From: Clostridia bacterium
GTDB lineage: Bacteria > Bacillota > Clostridia > Oscillospirales > Acutalibacteraceae
NCBI GenBank assembly: GCA_017518415.1
Contig: JAFWVC010000050.1
Span: 1 to 33,081 of the forward strand
DNA length: 33,081 nucleotides
Reading direction: 5' to 3'
Shown: in pieces, positions 1-8,519 of the stretch
How positions within the stretch are numbered: position 1 is the first letter of the stretch
Layout of the letters: each line of letters starts with the position of its first letter
The notes under the pieces: generated by a model
Told to the model about the DNA's origin: nothing
The model's input: the letters and a program-made list of their open reading frames with translations, nothing else
Database searches by the model: none
Position numbers and translations under genes: made by a program

Positions 1-306
1 AAGGACAGTCGGCAACGAAATCCACCCCTGCGGGGTGGGTGAAATCGCCTGCGGCGGTGAAATTGCCCTTCGGGCAGTGAAATCGCCTCGACGGCGGTGG
101 GTGGATTTCATTTCACCGAACGCGTCAGCGTTCGATTTCACCTGAGGGCAGCGCCCGAAGATTTCACCTTTTGCCGTCAGGCAAAAGATTTCACTCTTTT
201 GACGTTTGGCACACAAACGTCCTGCTTGCAGAAGTATGCGACAAAAAACCGGCTGGAATAAGGATCAACTATCCTTACCTCAACCGGTTTTTATTTACTG
301 TCCTTT
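1..306. repeat. Hairpin-array element with short terminal inverted repeats (MITE-like)
   Basis: No gene is visible here. The stretch begins AAGGACAGT (1-9) and ends with its inverse ACTGTCCTT (297-305), so it looks like a small non-autonomous element. Between the ends lie consecutive small hairpins: 22-38, 46-56, 65-75, 84-96, 118-133, 146-156, 169-186, 201-221, 222-231 and 244-292 (9-bp outer stem AAAAACCGG/CCGGTTTTT with an inner AAGGAT/ATCCTT stem). The left hairpins are separated by a GTGAAAT-type linker (about 17, 41, 58, 78) and the right ones by its complement GATTTCAC (104-116, 134-141, 160-167, 187-194). Left linkers can therefore pair with right linkers, for example 17-26 with 100-109 over 10 bp. 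The hairpins differ from one another in sequence. The element is cut by the window edge, so the outer boundary is uncertain. Function is unknown. Confidence 0.7.
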
Positions 307-308
307 AG

Positions 309-335
309 AGCCCCCTGATTCAGGGGGCTTTTTTA
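309..335 (+). terminator. Intrinsic terminator at the right edge of the hairpin array
   Basis: The stem AGCCCCCTG/CAGGGGGCT with loop ATT is followed by a run of six T. The T-run lies on the + side only, so it would stop transcription entering from the left. The convergent gene on the - strand does not get a T-run from it. Confidence 0.8.
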
Positions 336-360
336 TATAGATAATCAATCGCGGATGCCG

Positions 361-951
361 TCAGGTCAACGCCTGCATCTGCGCGGCGACCGACGCCTCA
401 CAGGCGCGCATGGCCAGCAGCGTCTGCTCCAGCAGCCGGTCCAGCTCCCAGCCGAGCCGCTCGGCGCCGATGCGAATGACATCCCGCGAGCAGCCGGCGG
501 CGAACTTTTTGTCCTTGAACTTCTTTTTCAGGCTGGGCAGCTCCATGTCCTGCGTACTTTTTGACGGCCGCATCAGCGCCGCCGACCAGATCAACCCGGT
601 CAGCTCGTCCGCGGCAAAGAGCACCTTTTCCATCTCGTGCTCCGGCGGCACGTCGCAGCAGATCCCGTATCCGTGGGAGCAGACCGCGCGGATGACGTCC
701 TCGCCGACGCCGCCGGCCCGCAGCAATTCCGGCGCCTTTTGGCAATGCTGCTGCGGGTACCGTTCAAAGTCGATATCGTGCAGCAGGCCCACGACGCCCC
801 AATACTCCGCTTCTTCGCCGTAGCCGAGCGTTTCGGCGTACCAGCGCATCACGCCCTCCACCGTCAGCGCGTGCTGCAAATGGAAGGGCTCCTTGTTATA
901 CCGGCGCAGCAGGTCCAGCGCCTGTGCGCGGGTCAGCGTAGTGCTCCTCAC
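361..951 (-). CDS. HD-domain phosphohydrolase family protein
   Basis: 196 residues, probably cytoplasmic. It has the HD metal-dependent phosphohydrolase signature: His27, the His58-Asp59 doublet in GLLHDID, a further His93 and Asp115 in FAADE, spaced as in HD proteins. The substrate cannot be told from sequence; relatives are annotated only as HD-domain hydrolases. The start is GTG at 951, preceded by AAGGGGG with good spacing, 14 nt downstream of the PPOX gene stop, so the two form one transcript. The next in-frame Met is 35 residues in and would remove His27. The gene ends 25 bases from the terminator at the edge of the hairpin array, and no clear - strand terminator is visible. Family assignment is firm; role is unknown. 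Confidence 0.8.
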   Translation of the reverse strand: MRSTTLTRAQALDLLRRYNKEPFHLQHALTVEGVMRWYAETLGYGEEAEYWGVVGLLHDIDFERYPQQHCQKAPELLRAGGVGEDVIRAVCSHGYGICCDVPPEHEMEKVLFAADELTGLIWSAALMRPSKSTQDMELPSLKKKFKDKKFAAGCSRDVIRIGAERLGWELDRLLEQTLLAMRACEASVAAQMQALT

Positions 952-964
952 ACAGCGCGCCCCC

Positions 965-1357
965 TTAAAACGTCACCGTTTCGGGCGGCGCGGTAAAAGA
1001 GCTGAAGGTCGCTGCGGCGTCCTTCCAGTACAGCACCTGTGTGTTGCCGTCGTCCGGGTCATACATCGCGCGCAGCTCGGGGTACGCATCCAGCATGGCG
1101 ACGCGGGCTTCGCGCCGGTCGTCCTCGACGAGGGTGCCGCTCAGCCGCAGCCATTTACCGTCCGCAAAGGCGCACAGTTCCGCCTTCGGGTTCTGCGCCA
1201 GCTGGCGCGACACCGCTTTCTTCCTCCCGGTCTGGATATACAGCCGCCCCTCGAACAGCAGCACGGTGCCGAACGGGCGCACCCGCGGCTGGTCGCCCTG
1301 CGCCGTCGCCAGATAATAGGTGCCCGCCTGCTTCAAAAACGCATATACTTTTTCCAT
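965..1357 (-). CDS. Pyridoxamine 5'-phosphate oxidase (PPOX)-fold flavoprotein
   Basis: 130 residues. The pattern (LATAQGDQPRVRPFG near residue 16, then a strand ending in LYIQTGRKKAVSRQLAQNP, then ELCAFADGKWLRLSG) is typical of small split-barrel FMN-binding proteins of the PPOX superfamily. Such proteins usually bind FMN or F420 as dimers and act as reductases or oxidases of unknown substrate. At this size it is not the vitamin B6 enzyme PdxH. The start at 1357 follows AGGAGGCG at 7-8 nt spacing. A promoter (TTGAGC, 17 bp, TATAGT) lies just upstream. It is the first gene of a two-gene unit with the HD protein. No membrane segment is seen. Confidence 0.8.
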   Translation of the reverse strand: MEKVYAFLKQAGTYYLATAQGDQPRVRPFGTVLLFEGRLYIQTGRKKAVSRQLAQNPKAELCAFADGKWLRLSGTLVEDDRREARVAMLDAYPELRAMYDPDDGNTQVLYWKDAAATFSSFTAPPETVTF

Positions 1358-1379
1358 TCCAAACGCCTCCTTTTTCTTT

Positions 1380-1408
1380 ACTATACACCATTTTTCCGCG
1401 CGGCTCAA
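1380..1408 (-). promoter_or_regulatory. Promoter for the PPOX-HD gene pair
   Basis: On the - strand, TTGAGC (1408-1403) and TATAGT (1385-1380) are separated by 17 bp, 23 bases upstream of the PPOX start codon. Confidence 0.6.
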
Positions 1409-1472
1409 CCCTCTTTTTTCACGCGCCGGGCCGGCGCATAAAAAGATTCTTTTACGAATAAATAAAAAAGAC

Positions 1473-1500
1473 TTGCATTTTCCGGAAAGTATGGTATACT
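1473..1500 (+). promoter_or_regulatory. Promoter of the rimP-nusA-infB operon
   Basis: TTGCAT (1473-1478), a 16-bp spacer and TATACT (1495-1500) preceded by TG, an extended -10. Transcription would start near 1507 and give a leader of about 67 nt. Confidence 0.65.
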
Positions 1501-1528
1501 GGCTATGGTAAGAATAGTTGACAGTGTG

Positions 1529-1546
1529 GAGTGGGGCGACCCGCTC
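1529..1546 (+). promoter_or_regulatory. Leader hairpin upstream of rimP
   Basis: A 7-bp stem GAGTGGG/CCCGCTC with loop GCGA sits in the rimP 5' leader, 14 nt before the Shine-Dalgarno. No T-run follows, so it is not a terminator. It may be a protein-binding or stability element; this is inference. Confidence 0.4.
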
Positions 1547-1573
1547 CTTTATCTTTCCGTAAGGAGGAACGCT

Positions 1574-2083
1574 ATGACCCGACCGAAAAAAGGAGCCGCG
1601 GAGGGCGCGGCCGCCGTCTGTCGGCGGTTGGCGCAGCCTTTGGCCGAGCAACTGGGGTTGCGGCTGTGGGACGTGCGCTTTGTCAAGGAAGGGGCCGACT
1701 GGTACCTGCGCGTGTTCATCGATAAGGACGGCGGCGTGACGCTGGACGACTGCGTGCGTATGACCCGTCTGCTGGACCCGGCGCTCGATGAAGCCGACCC
1801 GATCGAGCAATCCTATTGTCTGGAGGTATCTTCCCCCGGCGTCGAGCGGGAGCTGACCCGCCCGGAACACTTTGTCTTCTGTCTGGGGCAACCGGTCACG
1901 GTACGGCTGTTTGAACCCCGGGACGGTGAAAAAGAATGGACCGGCCTGCTGGCCGCGTATCAGGATGATATATTGACCCTGTCCGACGGAGACGGACACA
2001 CACGGCAATTTACAAAAAAAGAGACGGCGGCGGTCAGACTGTCGGAAGACTGGGACGTCCCTGCCGAAATTGGGGAGGAATAA
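1574..2083 (+). CDS. rimP: Ribosome maturation factor RimP
   Basis: 169 residues, cytoplasmic. RimP binds the 30S precursor and helps late 16S rRNA folding. The family pattern is clear: LGLRLWDVRFVKEG, LRVFIDKDGGVTLDDC, then the hallmark LEVSSPGVERELTRPEHF, followed by a C-terminal SH3-like barrel (residues about 95-165). The start at 1574 has a perfect AAGGAGG 6 nt upstream; an earlier in-frame start at 1505 lacks a Shine-Dalgarno and would cover the promoter leader. It is the first gene of a long operon and is followed by nusA after 5 nt, the order conserved across Firmicutes. Confidence 0.95.
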   Translation: MTRPKKGAAEGAAAVCRRLAQPLAEQLGLRLWDVRFVKEGADWYLRVFIDKDGGVTLDDCVRMTRLLDPALDEADPIEQSYCLEVSSPGVERELTRPEHFVFCLGQPVTVRLFEPRDGEKEWTGLLAAYQDDILTLSDGDGHTRQFTKKETAAVRLSEDWDVPAEIGEE

Positions 2084-2088
2084 GAAAA

Positions 2089-3165
2089 ATGGCTAAGCAA
2101 AACGACAGCACGGAGTTCTTTGAGGCTCTGCATCTGCTGGAAAAGGAAAAAGGCATCGACGGGAATTATCTGCTGGAAAAGATCCGGGCGGCGATCATCA
2201 TTGCCGTCAAGCGGGATTACGCCGCGGAAGAGGAAAACATCATCGTCGACATCTCGCCTGAGACCGGCACCTTCCGCGTGGCGCTGCGCAAGCAGGTGGT
2301 CGAGCAGGTAGAGGACGCCTCGCAGCAGATGCTGCCCGAACAGGCCGTGCGCTATTCCAAACGGGCCAAGGTGGGCGACTTTGTCGACATCCCGCTGGAA
2401 ACCAAGCAGTTCGGCCGGATCGCCGCCCAAACGGCCAAGCACGTCATCCGGCAAGGCATCCGGGAAGCGGAACGCGGCCAGCAGCTGGTCGAGTTCCAGA
2501 GCAAGAACCAGGAGCTGGTGACCGCGCTGGTCACCCACGTGGATCCCAAAACCGGCGCCGCCACGGTGGAGTTCGGCAAGGCGGTGGCGGTTCTGCCGCT
2601 GACCGAGCAGATCGACGGCGAAACGCTGACCGAGGGCATGCGCATCAAGCTGTACGTCGTCGACGTCAAAGAAGGCGAAAAAGGTCCCCGCGCGCTGATC
2701 TCCCGCACACATCCCGGGCTGGTCAAGCGCCTGTTCGAAATGGACGTGCCCGAAATCTTCAACGGCACCGTCGAGATCAAAAGCATCGCGCGCGAGGCCG
2801 GCTCCCGCACCAAACTGGCCGTCCTGTCCAAGGATGAGAACGTCGACGCCGTCGGGGCCTGCATCGGCCAGCGCGGCACCCGCATCAACAGCATCGTCGA
2901 AGAGCTGGGCGGCGAGAAGATCGACGTGGTGGAGTACAGCGACGATCCGGCCAAGTTTATCGCCGCGGCGCTGTCGCCCGCCAAGGTCCTGTCGGTAGAA
3001 CCGGATCCCTCCGGCGCGAAAAACTGCAAAGTCACCGTGCCGGACGCACAGCTGTCGCTGGCGATCGGCAACCGCGGGCAGAACGCCCGGCTGGCCGCCC
3101 GCCTGACCGGCTGGAAGATCGACATCCACCCCGAAAGCGGCTATTACACCGGCACAGAAAATTAA
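2089..3165 (+). CDS. nusA: Transcription termination/antitermination factor NusA
   Basis: 358 residues. It binds RNA polymerase near the RNA exit channel and modulates pausing, termination and antitermination. Domains in order: N-terminal RNAP-binding domain (1-125), S1 domain (about 135-200), and KH1 plus KH2 (about 205-345), with the KH signatures VGACIGQRGTRINSIVEEL and LAIGNRGQNARLAARLTG. It stops after KH2, lacking the acidic AR1/AR2 repeats of E. coli NusA, as usual in Firmicutes. The Shine-Dalgarno GGGGAGGAA lies over the end of rimP, so the two are translationally close. Next is rnpM, 18 nt downstream. Confidence 0.97.
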   Translation: MAKQNDSTEFFEALHLLEKEKGIDGNYLLEKIRAAIIIAVKRDYAAEEENIIVDISPETGTFRVALRKQVVEQVEDASQQMLPEQAVRYSKRAKVGDFVDIPLETKQFGRIAAQTAKHVIRQGIREAERGQQLVEFQSKNQELVTALVTHVDPKTGAATVEFGKAVAVLPLTEQIDGETLTEGMRIKLYVVDVKEGEKGPRALISRTHPGLVKRLFEMDVPEIFNGTVEIKSIAREAGSRTKLAVLSKDENVDAVGACIGQRGTRINSIVEELGGEKIDVVEYSDDPAKFIAAALSPAKVLSVEPDPSGAKNCKVTVPDAQLSLAIGNRGQNARLAARLTGWKIDIHPESGYYTGTEN

Positions 3166-3183
3166 CGGGAAAGAAGGGTCTGT

Positions 3184-3456
3184 ATGCAGAGCAAACGCCT
3201 GCCGCTGCGCAAATGTATCGGCTGCGGCGAAATGAAGCCGAAAAAAGAACTGCTGCGCATCGTCCGCAGCCAGGACGGCCGGGTCGGGTTCGACCCCTGC
3301 GGCCGGCAGCCGGGCCGCGGCGCTTATATCTGCCCGCAGACCGCCTGCCTGCAACAGGCCCGCAAAGCGCACCGGCTGGAAAAAGCCTTTGACGCCGCCG
3401 TGCCGGACGATGTTTTTCTTCAACTGGAGGAGGAGCTGACCCGCCATGGATCCTAA
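3184..3456 (+). CDS. rnpM: YlxR-family RNase P modulator RnpM
   Basis: 90 residues, small and basic. The family motifs are intact: PLRKCIGCGEMKPKKELLRIVR near the N-terminus and GRQPGRGAYICPQTACL in the middle. B. subtilis YlxR (RnpM) binds the RNase P RNA and lowers its activity; a similar role here is inferred from family and conserved position between nusA and ylxQ. The start at 3184 follows GAAAGAAGGG. The 3' end overlaps ylxQ by 11 nt in another frame. Confidence 0.92.
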   Translation: MQSKRLPLRKCIGCGEMKPKKELLRIVRSQDGRVGFDPCGRQPGRGAYICPQTACLQQARKAHRLEKAFDAAVPDDVFLQLEEELTRHGS

Positions 3457-3799
3457 AACGGCCGGGTTGCTCGGCTTATGCCGGCGGGCCGGCAAGGTGT
3501 CCGTCGGGTTCGACGCCGTGTGCGCCGAGGTGCTGCGCGGCACTGCCGCGCTGGTGCTGCTGGCCGCCGATTTGTCGGAGAAGACAGAAAAAGAACTTCG
3601 CTTTGCCGTCCGGCAGCGCGCCCGGCGGCGGCCGCCGCTGTACCGGGTGGACGTCGGCAAGGCCGAACTGGCACATCTGCTCGGCGCATCCAGACCGGTC
3701 GGCGTGTGTTGTGTGACCGACAACGGCTTTGCAGCCGCCCTGCAGCGGGCCGGCTTACAGCCGGAAGCTTGTGATACTGAGGAGGATATGCTTTTATGA
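3446..3799 (+). CDS. ylxQ: YlxQ, L7Ae/L30e-family RNA-binding protein
   Basis: 117 residues. It shows the L7Ae/L30e fold pattern: [18 protein letters not shown] at the start, [17 protein letters not shown] in the middle, and [15 protein letters not shown] late. Proteins of this family bind kink-turn RNA; YlxQ itself has no firmly assigned role but is a constant neighbour of infB and nusA. The ATG at 3446 lies inside the end of rnpM with GGAGGAGGAG just upstream. The stop overlaps the infB start (ATGA, 3796-3799), implying translational coupling. Confidence 0.88.
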   Translation: MDPKTAGLLGLCRRAGKVSVGFDAVCAEVLRGTAALVLLAADLSEKTEKELRFAVRQRARRRPPLYRVDVGKAELAHLLGASRPVGVCCVTDNGFAAALQRAGLQPEACDTEEDMLL

Positions 3800-6282
3800 T
3801 CGTAAAGAAATACCGCGTCAACGAAGTTGCCAAAGATCTCGGCGTGCCTGCCAAGGATGTAATCGCTTTGCTGGCGCAATACGTGGATACGCCCAAAAAG
3901 ACGCAGACCGCGCTGGAAGAGAACGAACTGAACCTGATCTTTGAGCATTACACGCAAAAAGATCCCGGGGCGGATATGAAATTGTATCTGGCGGAGGCGG
4001 ACCGCCGCGCGAAAGAGCGGGTGGAGCGGCAAAAGCAGGAGAAAGCCGCCGCCGAAGCGGCCGAAAAAGCCGCCGTCAAAGCCAAAGCGGACCAGAAGGC
4101 CAAGGAGATCGCCGCGGCCAAGGCCGCCGAAAAGGCGGAGGCCGAGCGCAGGAAGAAGGAAGAAGCCGCTGCCAGAGCCGCCGCGGCCAAAGCCGCCCGG
4201 GAAGCGGTCGCCGCACAGGACAAAGCCGGCACGGTGGCCGGCAAAAAAGCTCCCGTCCCGGTCAAGAAGGACAAAACCAAGCAGGCACCGGCGCCCGCCA
4301 GGGCGCAAACCGAGCGTCGCACCGTCGACACCCGTATGGCGCAGGTAGACGTGACCAAGTACGACGAGAAGTTCGACGTGCTCGCGCAGTCCTCCAACCG
4401 GGTCCGCGGCGACGGCGGCGGCCCGCGCAAGCAGAAGATCGTCCAGAAATCCCAGCAGTATCGCAAACCGCATGCCCGCCGGGAAACCGAGGCCGAGCGG
4501 ATGCGCCGTATTCAACTGGAACGGCAGAAAAAGCCGCTGAACATCACCGTCGGCGACACCATTACGGTGACCGAACTGGCTTTGCGCCTGAAAGTGCCGG
4601 CCGCCGAGGTGATCAAGAAGCTGATGATGCTCGGCGTGATGGCGACCGCCAACCAGGAGATCGACTTCGACACCGCGTATCTGGTGGGAGAGGAGCTCAA
4701 CGCCAAGGTCGAGCGCGAAGTGGTCGTCACCATCGAGGAACGCATCATCGACGACCGCGAGGACGTGCAGGAAAACCTCAAACCCCGCGACCCGGTCGTG
4801 GTGGTCATGGGCCACGTCGACCACGGCAAAACCTCTATTCTCGACAACATCCGCAAAACCCACGTCACCGCGGGCGAGGCCGGCGGCATCACGCAGCATA
4901 TCGGCGCATACCGCGTCAAATGCGGCGGCAATAACATCACCTTCCTGGATACGCCGGGCCATGCCGCCTTTACCTCGATGCGTGCGCGCGGCGCCCAGGT
5001 GACGGATATCGCGATTCTGGTCGTCGCCGCCGACGACGGCATCATGCCGCAGACCATCGAAGCCATCAACCACGCCAAGGCCGCCGGCGTATCCATCATC
5101 GTGGCTATCAACAAAATGGATAAGCCGGACGCCAACCCCGACCGCGTCAAGCAGCAGCTGACCGAATATGAGCTGGTGCCCGAGGAATGGGGCGGCGACG
5201 TGATCTGCGTACCGGTATCGGCGCTGACCGGGCAGGGCATCGACCAGCTGCTGGAATCGGTGCTGCTGGTGGCCGAAATGAAAGAGCTGAAAGCCAACCC
5301 CGACCGGGCCGCCAAAGGCACCGTGATCGAGGCGCGGCTGGATAAAGGCCGCGGCCCGATCGCGACCATCCTGGTACAAAACGGCACGCTGCGCAACGGC
5401 AACGTCATCGTAGCCGGCACGGCGGTCGGCCGCGTACGCGCCATGGTGGACGACCGCGGCGCCAAGATCCAGGCCGCCGGGCCCTCTGTCCCGGTCGAGA
5501 TCATGGGGCTGGATTCCGTACCCACCGCCGGCGACGTATTCAACGCCGTCACCGACGAAAAACTGGCCCGCGAGCTGGTGGAGCAGCGCAAGCAATCCGC
5601 CCGCGAAGACCAGTTCAGCCAGTATCAGAAAGTTACGCTGGATAACCTGTTTGATCAGATGCAGCAGGGCGATATGAAGGAGCTGCGCGTCATTGTCAAA
5701 GCCGACGTACAGGGCTCGGTGGAAGCGGTGCGCCAGTCTCTGGAAAAACTGTCCAACGAAGAGGTGCGCGTCAAGGTCATCCACGGCGCCGTCGGCGCTA
5801 TCAACGAGAGCGACGTCATGCTGGCCGACGCCTCCAACGCCATCATCGTCGGCTTCAACGTCCGGCCCGACTCGCTGGCGCAGGCCGCGGCCGAGCGCAG
5901 CAAGGTGGATATGCGGCTGTACCGCATCATTTACGATTGTCTGGATGAGATCGAGGCGGCCATGAAGGGCATGCTCGCGCCCAAGACCCGCGAGGTGCTG
6001 CACGGCCGTGCCGAAGTGCGGCAGATCTACCGCATCACAAACGTCGGCACGGTGGCCGGCTGCTATATCCTCGACGGCAAGGTCTGCCGCAACGACCTGC
6101 TGCGTGTGGTGCGCGACGGCATCATCATCGCCGACGACAAGATGGACTCCCTCAAACGTTTCAAGGACGACGCCAAAGAGGTCCCGCAGGGGTACGAATG
6201 CGGCATCGGCCTGGAAAAGTTCAACGACATCAAGGAAGGCGATATCTTCGAGACCTACGTGATCGAAGAATATCAGGAGTAA
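3796..6282 (+). CDS. infB: Translation initiation factor IF-2
   Basis: 828 residues. This GTPase brings fMet-tRNA to the 30S subunit and drives subunit joining. Domains: an IF2-N domain (1-50), a long Ala/Lys/Glu-rich linker (about 55-150, predicted helical), a second IF2-N module (about 245-305), then the G domain starting near 335 with G1 GHVDHGKT (339-346), G3 DTPGHAAF and G4 NKMDKPD, followed by domain II and the C-terminal fMet-tRNA-binding domains with GxVxxGxI-type loops ([12 protein letters not shown]). Length is normal for Firmicutes with an extended linker. The start ATG overlaps the ylxQ stop; GAGGA lies 12 nt upstream. Confidence 0.98.
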   Translation: MIVKKYRVNEVAKDLGVPAKDVIALLAQYVDTPKKTQTALEENELNLIFEHYTQKDPGADMKLYLAEADRRAKERVERQKQEKAAAEAAEKAAVKAKADQKAKEIAAAKAAEKAEAERRKKEEAAARAAAAKAAREAVAAQDKAGTVAGKKAPVPVKKDKTKQAPAPARAQTERRTVDTRMAQVDVTKYDEKFDVLAQSSNRVRGDGGGPRKQKIVQKSQQYRKPHARRETEAERMRRIQLERQKKPLNITVGDTITVTELALRLKVPAAEVIKKLMMLGVMATANQEIDFDTAYLVGEELNAKVEREVVVTIEERIIDDREDVQENLKPRDPVVVVMGHVDHGKTSILDNIRKTHVTAGEAGGITQHIGAYRVKCGGNNITFLDTPGHAAFTSMRARGAQVTDIAILVVAADDGIMPQTIEAINHAKAAGVSIIVAINKMDKPDANPDRVKQQLTEYELVPEEWGGDVICVPVSALTGQGIDQLLESVLLVAEMKELKANPDRAAKGTVIEARLDKGRGPIATILVQNGTLRNGNVIVAGTAVGRVRAMVDDRGAKIQAAGPSVPVEIMGLDSVPTAGDVFNAVTDEKLARELVEQRKQSAREDQFSQYQKVTLDNLFDQMQQGDMKELRVIVKADVQGSVEAVRQSLEKLSNEEVRVKVIHGAVGAINESDVMLADASNAIIVGFNVRPDSLAQAAAERSKVDMRLYRIIYDCLDEIEAAMKGMLAPKTREVLHGRAEVRQIYRITNVGTVAGCYILDGKVCRNDLLRVVRDGIIIADDKMDSLKRFKDDAKEVPQGYECGIGLEKFNDIKEGDIFETYVIEEYQE

Positions 6283-6294
6283 GGGGCGACCGAA

Positions 6295-6654
6295 ATGGCT
6301 GGACATCGTATAGACCGCATCAGCGAGAGCATTATGCGGGAGCTTGCCGCCCTGCTGCGCACCGTGAAGGACCCCCGCGTCGGCGGGCAGATGCTGTCCA
6401 TCGTGCGGGTGGAGGTCACGAACGACCTTTCATACGCGACCGTCTACGTCAGTTCGATGGGTGACAAGGCCGATACCGCCGGGGCCGTCAAGGGGCTGCG
6501 CGCGGCCGCGGGGTACCTGCGCCGCGAGCTCGGCCATGCGCTGGACCTGCGCCACGTGCCGGAGCTGCGCTTCGTGCCGGACGATTCCATCGCGTACAGC
6601 GCCGAGCTGGCCCGCAAGTTCAATGAATGGCATAAGGAGCGTGACGAGGCATGA
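6295..6654 (+). CDS. rbfA: 30S ribosome-binding factor RbfA
   Basis: 119 residues with a KH-like fold. RbfA acts in late 30S maturation and cold adaptation near the 16S 5' end. Recognisable features are RIDRISESIMRELAALL at the N-terminus, VRVEVTNDLSYATVYVSSMG and the C-terminal LRHVPELRFVPDDSIAYSAE. It starts 12 nt after infB and overlaps nrnA by 4 nt (ATGA at 6651), the standard Firmicutes order. Confidence 0.95.
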   Translation: MAGHRIDRISESIMRELAALLRTVKDPRVGGQMLSIVRVEVTNDLSYATVYVSSMGDKADTAGAVKGLRAAAGYLRRELGHALDLRHVPELRFVPDDSIAYSAELARKFNEWHKERDEA

Positions 6655-7607
6655 CGGCGCAACAGGCCGCTGCGTTTTTGCGCACGCGCGACCGTTTCCT
6701 GATCCTGACCCATCAGTTTCCGGACGGGGATACGCTCGGCTCGGCTTTCGCGCTTTGTTTAGCGCTGCAAGCGCTGGGCAAGCAGGCCCGGGTCGGCACC
6801 GTCGGCCCGCTGCCGGCGCGGTATGCCTTTTTGGCCGCGCCGGTACCCGCACAGCCGGACTTTGAGCCGGAAACGGTGTGCGCCGTCGACGTGGCGGACC
6901 GCGCACTGCTCGGAGAAGAAAACGCGCGCCTGTACGGCGAGCGCGTCGCTTTGAATATCGACCACCACGGCACTGCCCGCGCCTTTGCCGCGCAGACCCT
7001 TTGCCGGCCCGTCGCCGCCGCGTGCATGCTGGTGCGCGAGGTCATCGGGCAACTGGGTGTGCCGCTGACGCCGGCTATCGCCGATTGCCTCTATACCGGG
7101 CTGGCGACCGATACCGGCTGTTTCCGGTATTCCAATACCACGGCGGAGGTCTTTCTGCTGGCGGCCGAGTTGACGACGGCCGGCGCGCGCACCGAAGAAA
7201 TCAACCGCCTGATGTTCGAAACCAAACCGCGCGGCATGATTCAGCTGGAACAGGCCGCGCTGCAATCGCTGCACTACGCCCTGCACGGGCGGGTGGCCCT
7301 GATGGCCGTGACCCGCGCCATGCTGCAGGAGAGTGGACTGGACGATTCTCAGGTAGAAGGCCTGGCCGCCGTGCCTCGGCAAATCGAGGGCGTCTGGGTC
7401 GGCCTGACGTTCCGGGAAAAGCCGGACGGCGGGTTTAAGATCAGCATCCGCACCGGGCCGGAGGCGGACGCGGCCGCTATCGGGGCCGCGCTCGGCGGCG
7501 GCGGGCATCTGCGGGCAGCAGGCTGCTCGCTGGAACTGCCGCTGGAACAGGCGCAGCAGCGGCTGCTGGACGTCGTAGCCGCCGTCGTGCCGGAGATCAC
7601 GCTATGA
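6651..7607 (+). CDS. nrnA: DHH/DHHA1 family nanoRNase/pAp phosphatase NrnA
   Basis: 318 residues. The DHH domain has HQFPDGDTLGS (His21, Asp25, Asp27) and IDHHG (Asp104-His106); the DHHA1 domain has the nucleotide-binding GGGGHLRAAG near 283-292. NrnA degrades 2-5 nt RNAs and can dephosphorylate 3'-phosphoadenosine 5'-phosphate. Position between rbfA and truB is conserved in Firmicutes. Overlaps of 4 nt on both sides suggest coupling. Whether its main substrate is nanoRNA, pAp or c-di-nucleotide breakdown products cannot be decided from sequence. Confidence 0.92.
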   Translation: MTAQQAAAFLRTRDRFLILTHQFPDGDTLGSAFALCLALQALGKQARVGTVGPLPARYAFLAAPVPAQPDFEPETVCAVDVADRALLGEENARLYGERVALNIDHHGTARAFAAQTLCRPVAAACMLVREVIGQLGVPLTPAIADCLYTGLATDTGCFRYSNTTAEVFLLAAELTTAGARTEEINRLMFETKPRGMIQLEQAALQSLHYALHGRVALMAVTRAMLQESGLDDSQVEGLAAVPRQIEGVWVGLTFREKPDGGFKISIRTGPEADAAAIGAALGGGGHLRAAGCSLELPLEQAQQRLLDVVAAVVPEITL

Positions 7608-8482
7608 CGGGGATTCTCTGCCTGCACAAACCGCAGCAGATGACTTCGTTTGCCGGGTGCGCCCTGTGCCGCCGCCTGACCGGCGAAAAAAAGGCCGGCC
7701 ACGCCGGCACTCTCGACCCGATGGCGACCGGTGTGCTGCCGGTTTTTCTCGGCCGGGCCACCCGGCTGATCGCCTGGCTGCCGGAGGAGGACAAGACTTA
7801 TCTGGCTTCGCTGCGCTTTGGCGCCGTATCCGACACGCTGGACGTGTGGGGAACGGTCCGTCCGACCGGCGCGCCGCTGCCGGACCGGCAGCAGGTGCTG
7901 CGGGCGCTGCCGGCCTTCCGGGGCGGGATCATGCAGGTGCCGCCGATGATGTCGGCGCTGCATCACGAAGGCCGCCGGCTATACGATCTGGCGCGTGAAG
8001 GCGTGCAGGTCGAACGGCAGCCGCGCCCCGTCACCGTTTTTGAATTGGAACTGACTGCCTTTGATCCGGCGGCCGGCACGGCATCGCTGCGCTGCCGCTG
8101 TTCCAAAGGCACCTATATCCGCACTTTGTGCGACGACCTCGGCCGCGCGCTCGGCTGCGGCGCCGTGATGACGGCGTTACAGCGCATCCGGGCGGCCGGC
8201 GTGGAGCTGGACCGCTGTCTGACGCCGGACGCGCTGCGCGCGCTGGCGGAAGAGGGCCGGTTGGCACAGGCGGTTCTGCCGGCTGACGCGCTGCTGACGC
8301 CTTACCCCGCGGTCACGGTTTCGCCGGCGCAGGCCGTCCGTTTTGCCAACGGCGGCCCGCTGCTGCGGGACCGGTTGCCGGTCCCCGTGGCCGGCCGCAC
8401 CTGGGTCTACGCGCCGGACGGCGCCTTTCTCGGCCTGGGGACGACCGACGAAACGCAGCTGCTGCCGCAGGTCGTTTTATGA
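7604..8482 (+). CDS. truB: tRNA pseudouridine(55) synthase TruB
   Basis: 292 residues. It makes the universal pseudouridine 55 in the tRNA T-loop. The catalytic motif AGHAGTLDPMATGVL holds the nucleophile Asp38; KTYLASLRFG and CSKGTYIRTLCDDLG are also conserved. The C-terminal part (about 235-290) is a PUA-like region. The start ATG overlaps the nrnA stop. The next gene starts 37 nt downstream with its own Shine-Dalgarno. Confidence 0.96.
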   Translation: MTGILCLHKPQQMTSFAGCALCRRLTGEKKAGHAGTLDPMATGVLPVFLGRATRLIAWLPEEDKTYLASLRFGAVSDTLDVWGTVRPTGAPLPDRQQVLRALPAFRGGIMQVPPMMSALHHEGRRLYDLAREGVQVERQPRPVTVFELELTAFDPAAGTASLRCRCSKGTYIRTLCDDLGRALGCGAVMTALQRIRAAGVELDRCLTPDALRALAEEGRLAQAVLPADALLTPYPAVTVSPAQAVRFANGGPLLRDRLPVPVAGRTWVYAPDGAFLGLGTTDETQLLPQVVL

Positions 8483-8519
8483 TTTCCCGCCCGCAACGGG
8501 CGCAGAGGATGAGTTTGTC

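Noticed and set aside
1..306. CRISPR array
   Set aside because: The repeated linker is only 7-9 nt, flips orientation halfway and alternates with self-complementary hairpins of unequal length, unlike repeat-spacer arrays.
1960..6306. Open frame of 1,448 codons on the - strand across nusA to infB
   Set aside because: It is antisense to five well-recognised genes, has no Shine-Dalgarno or family similarity, and arises because high G+C codon use removes stops from the opposite strand.
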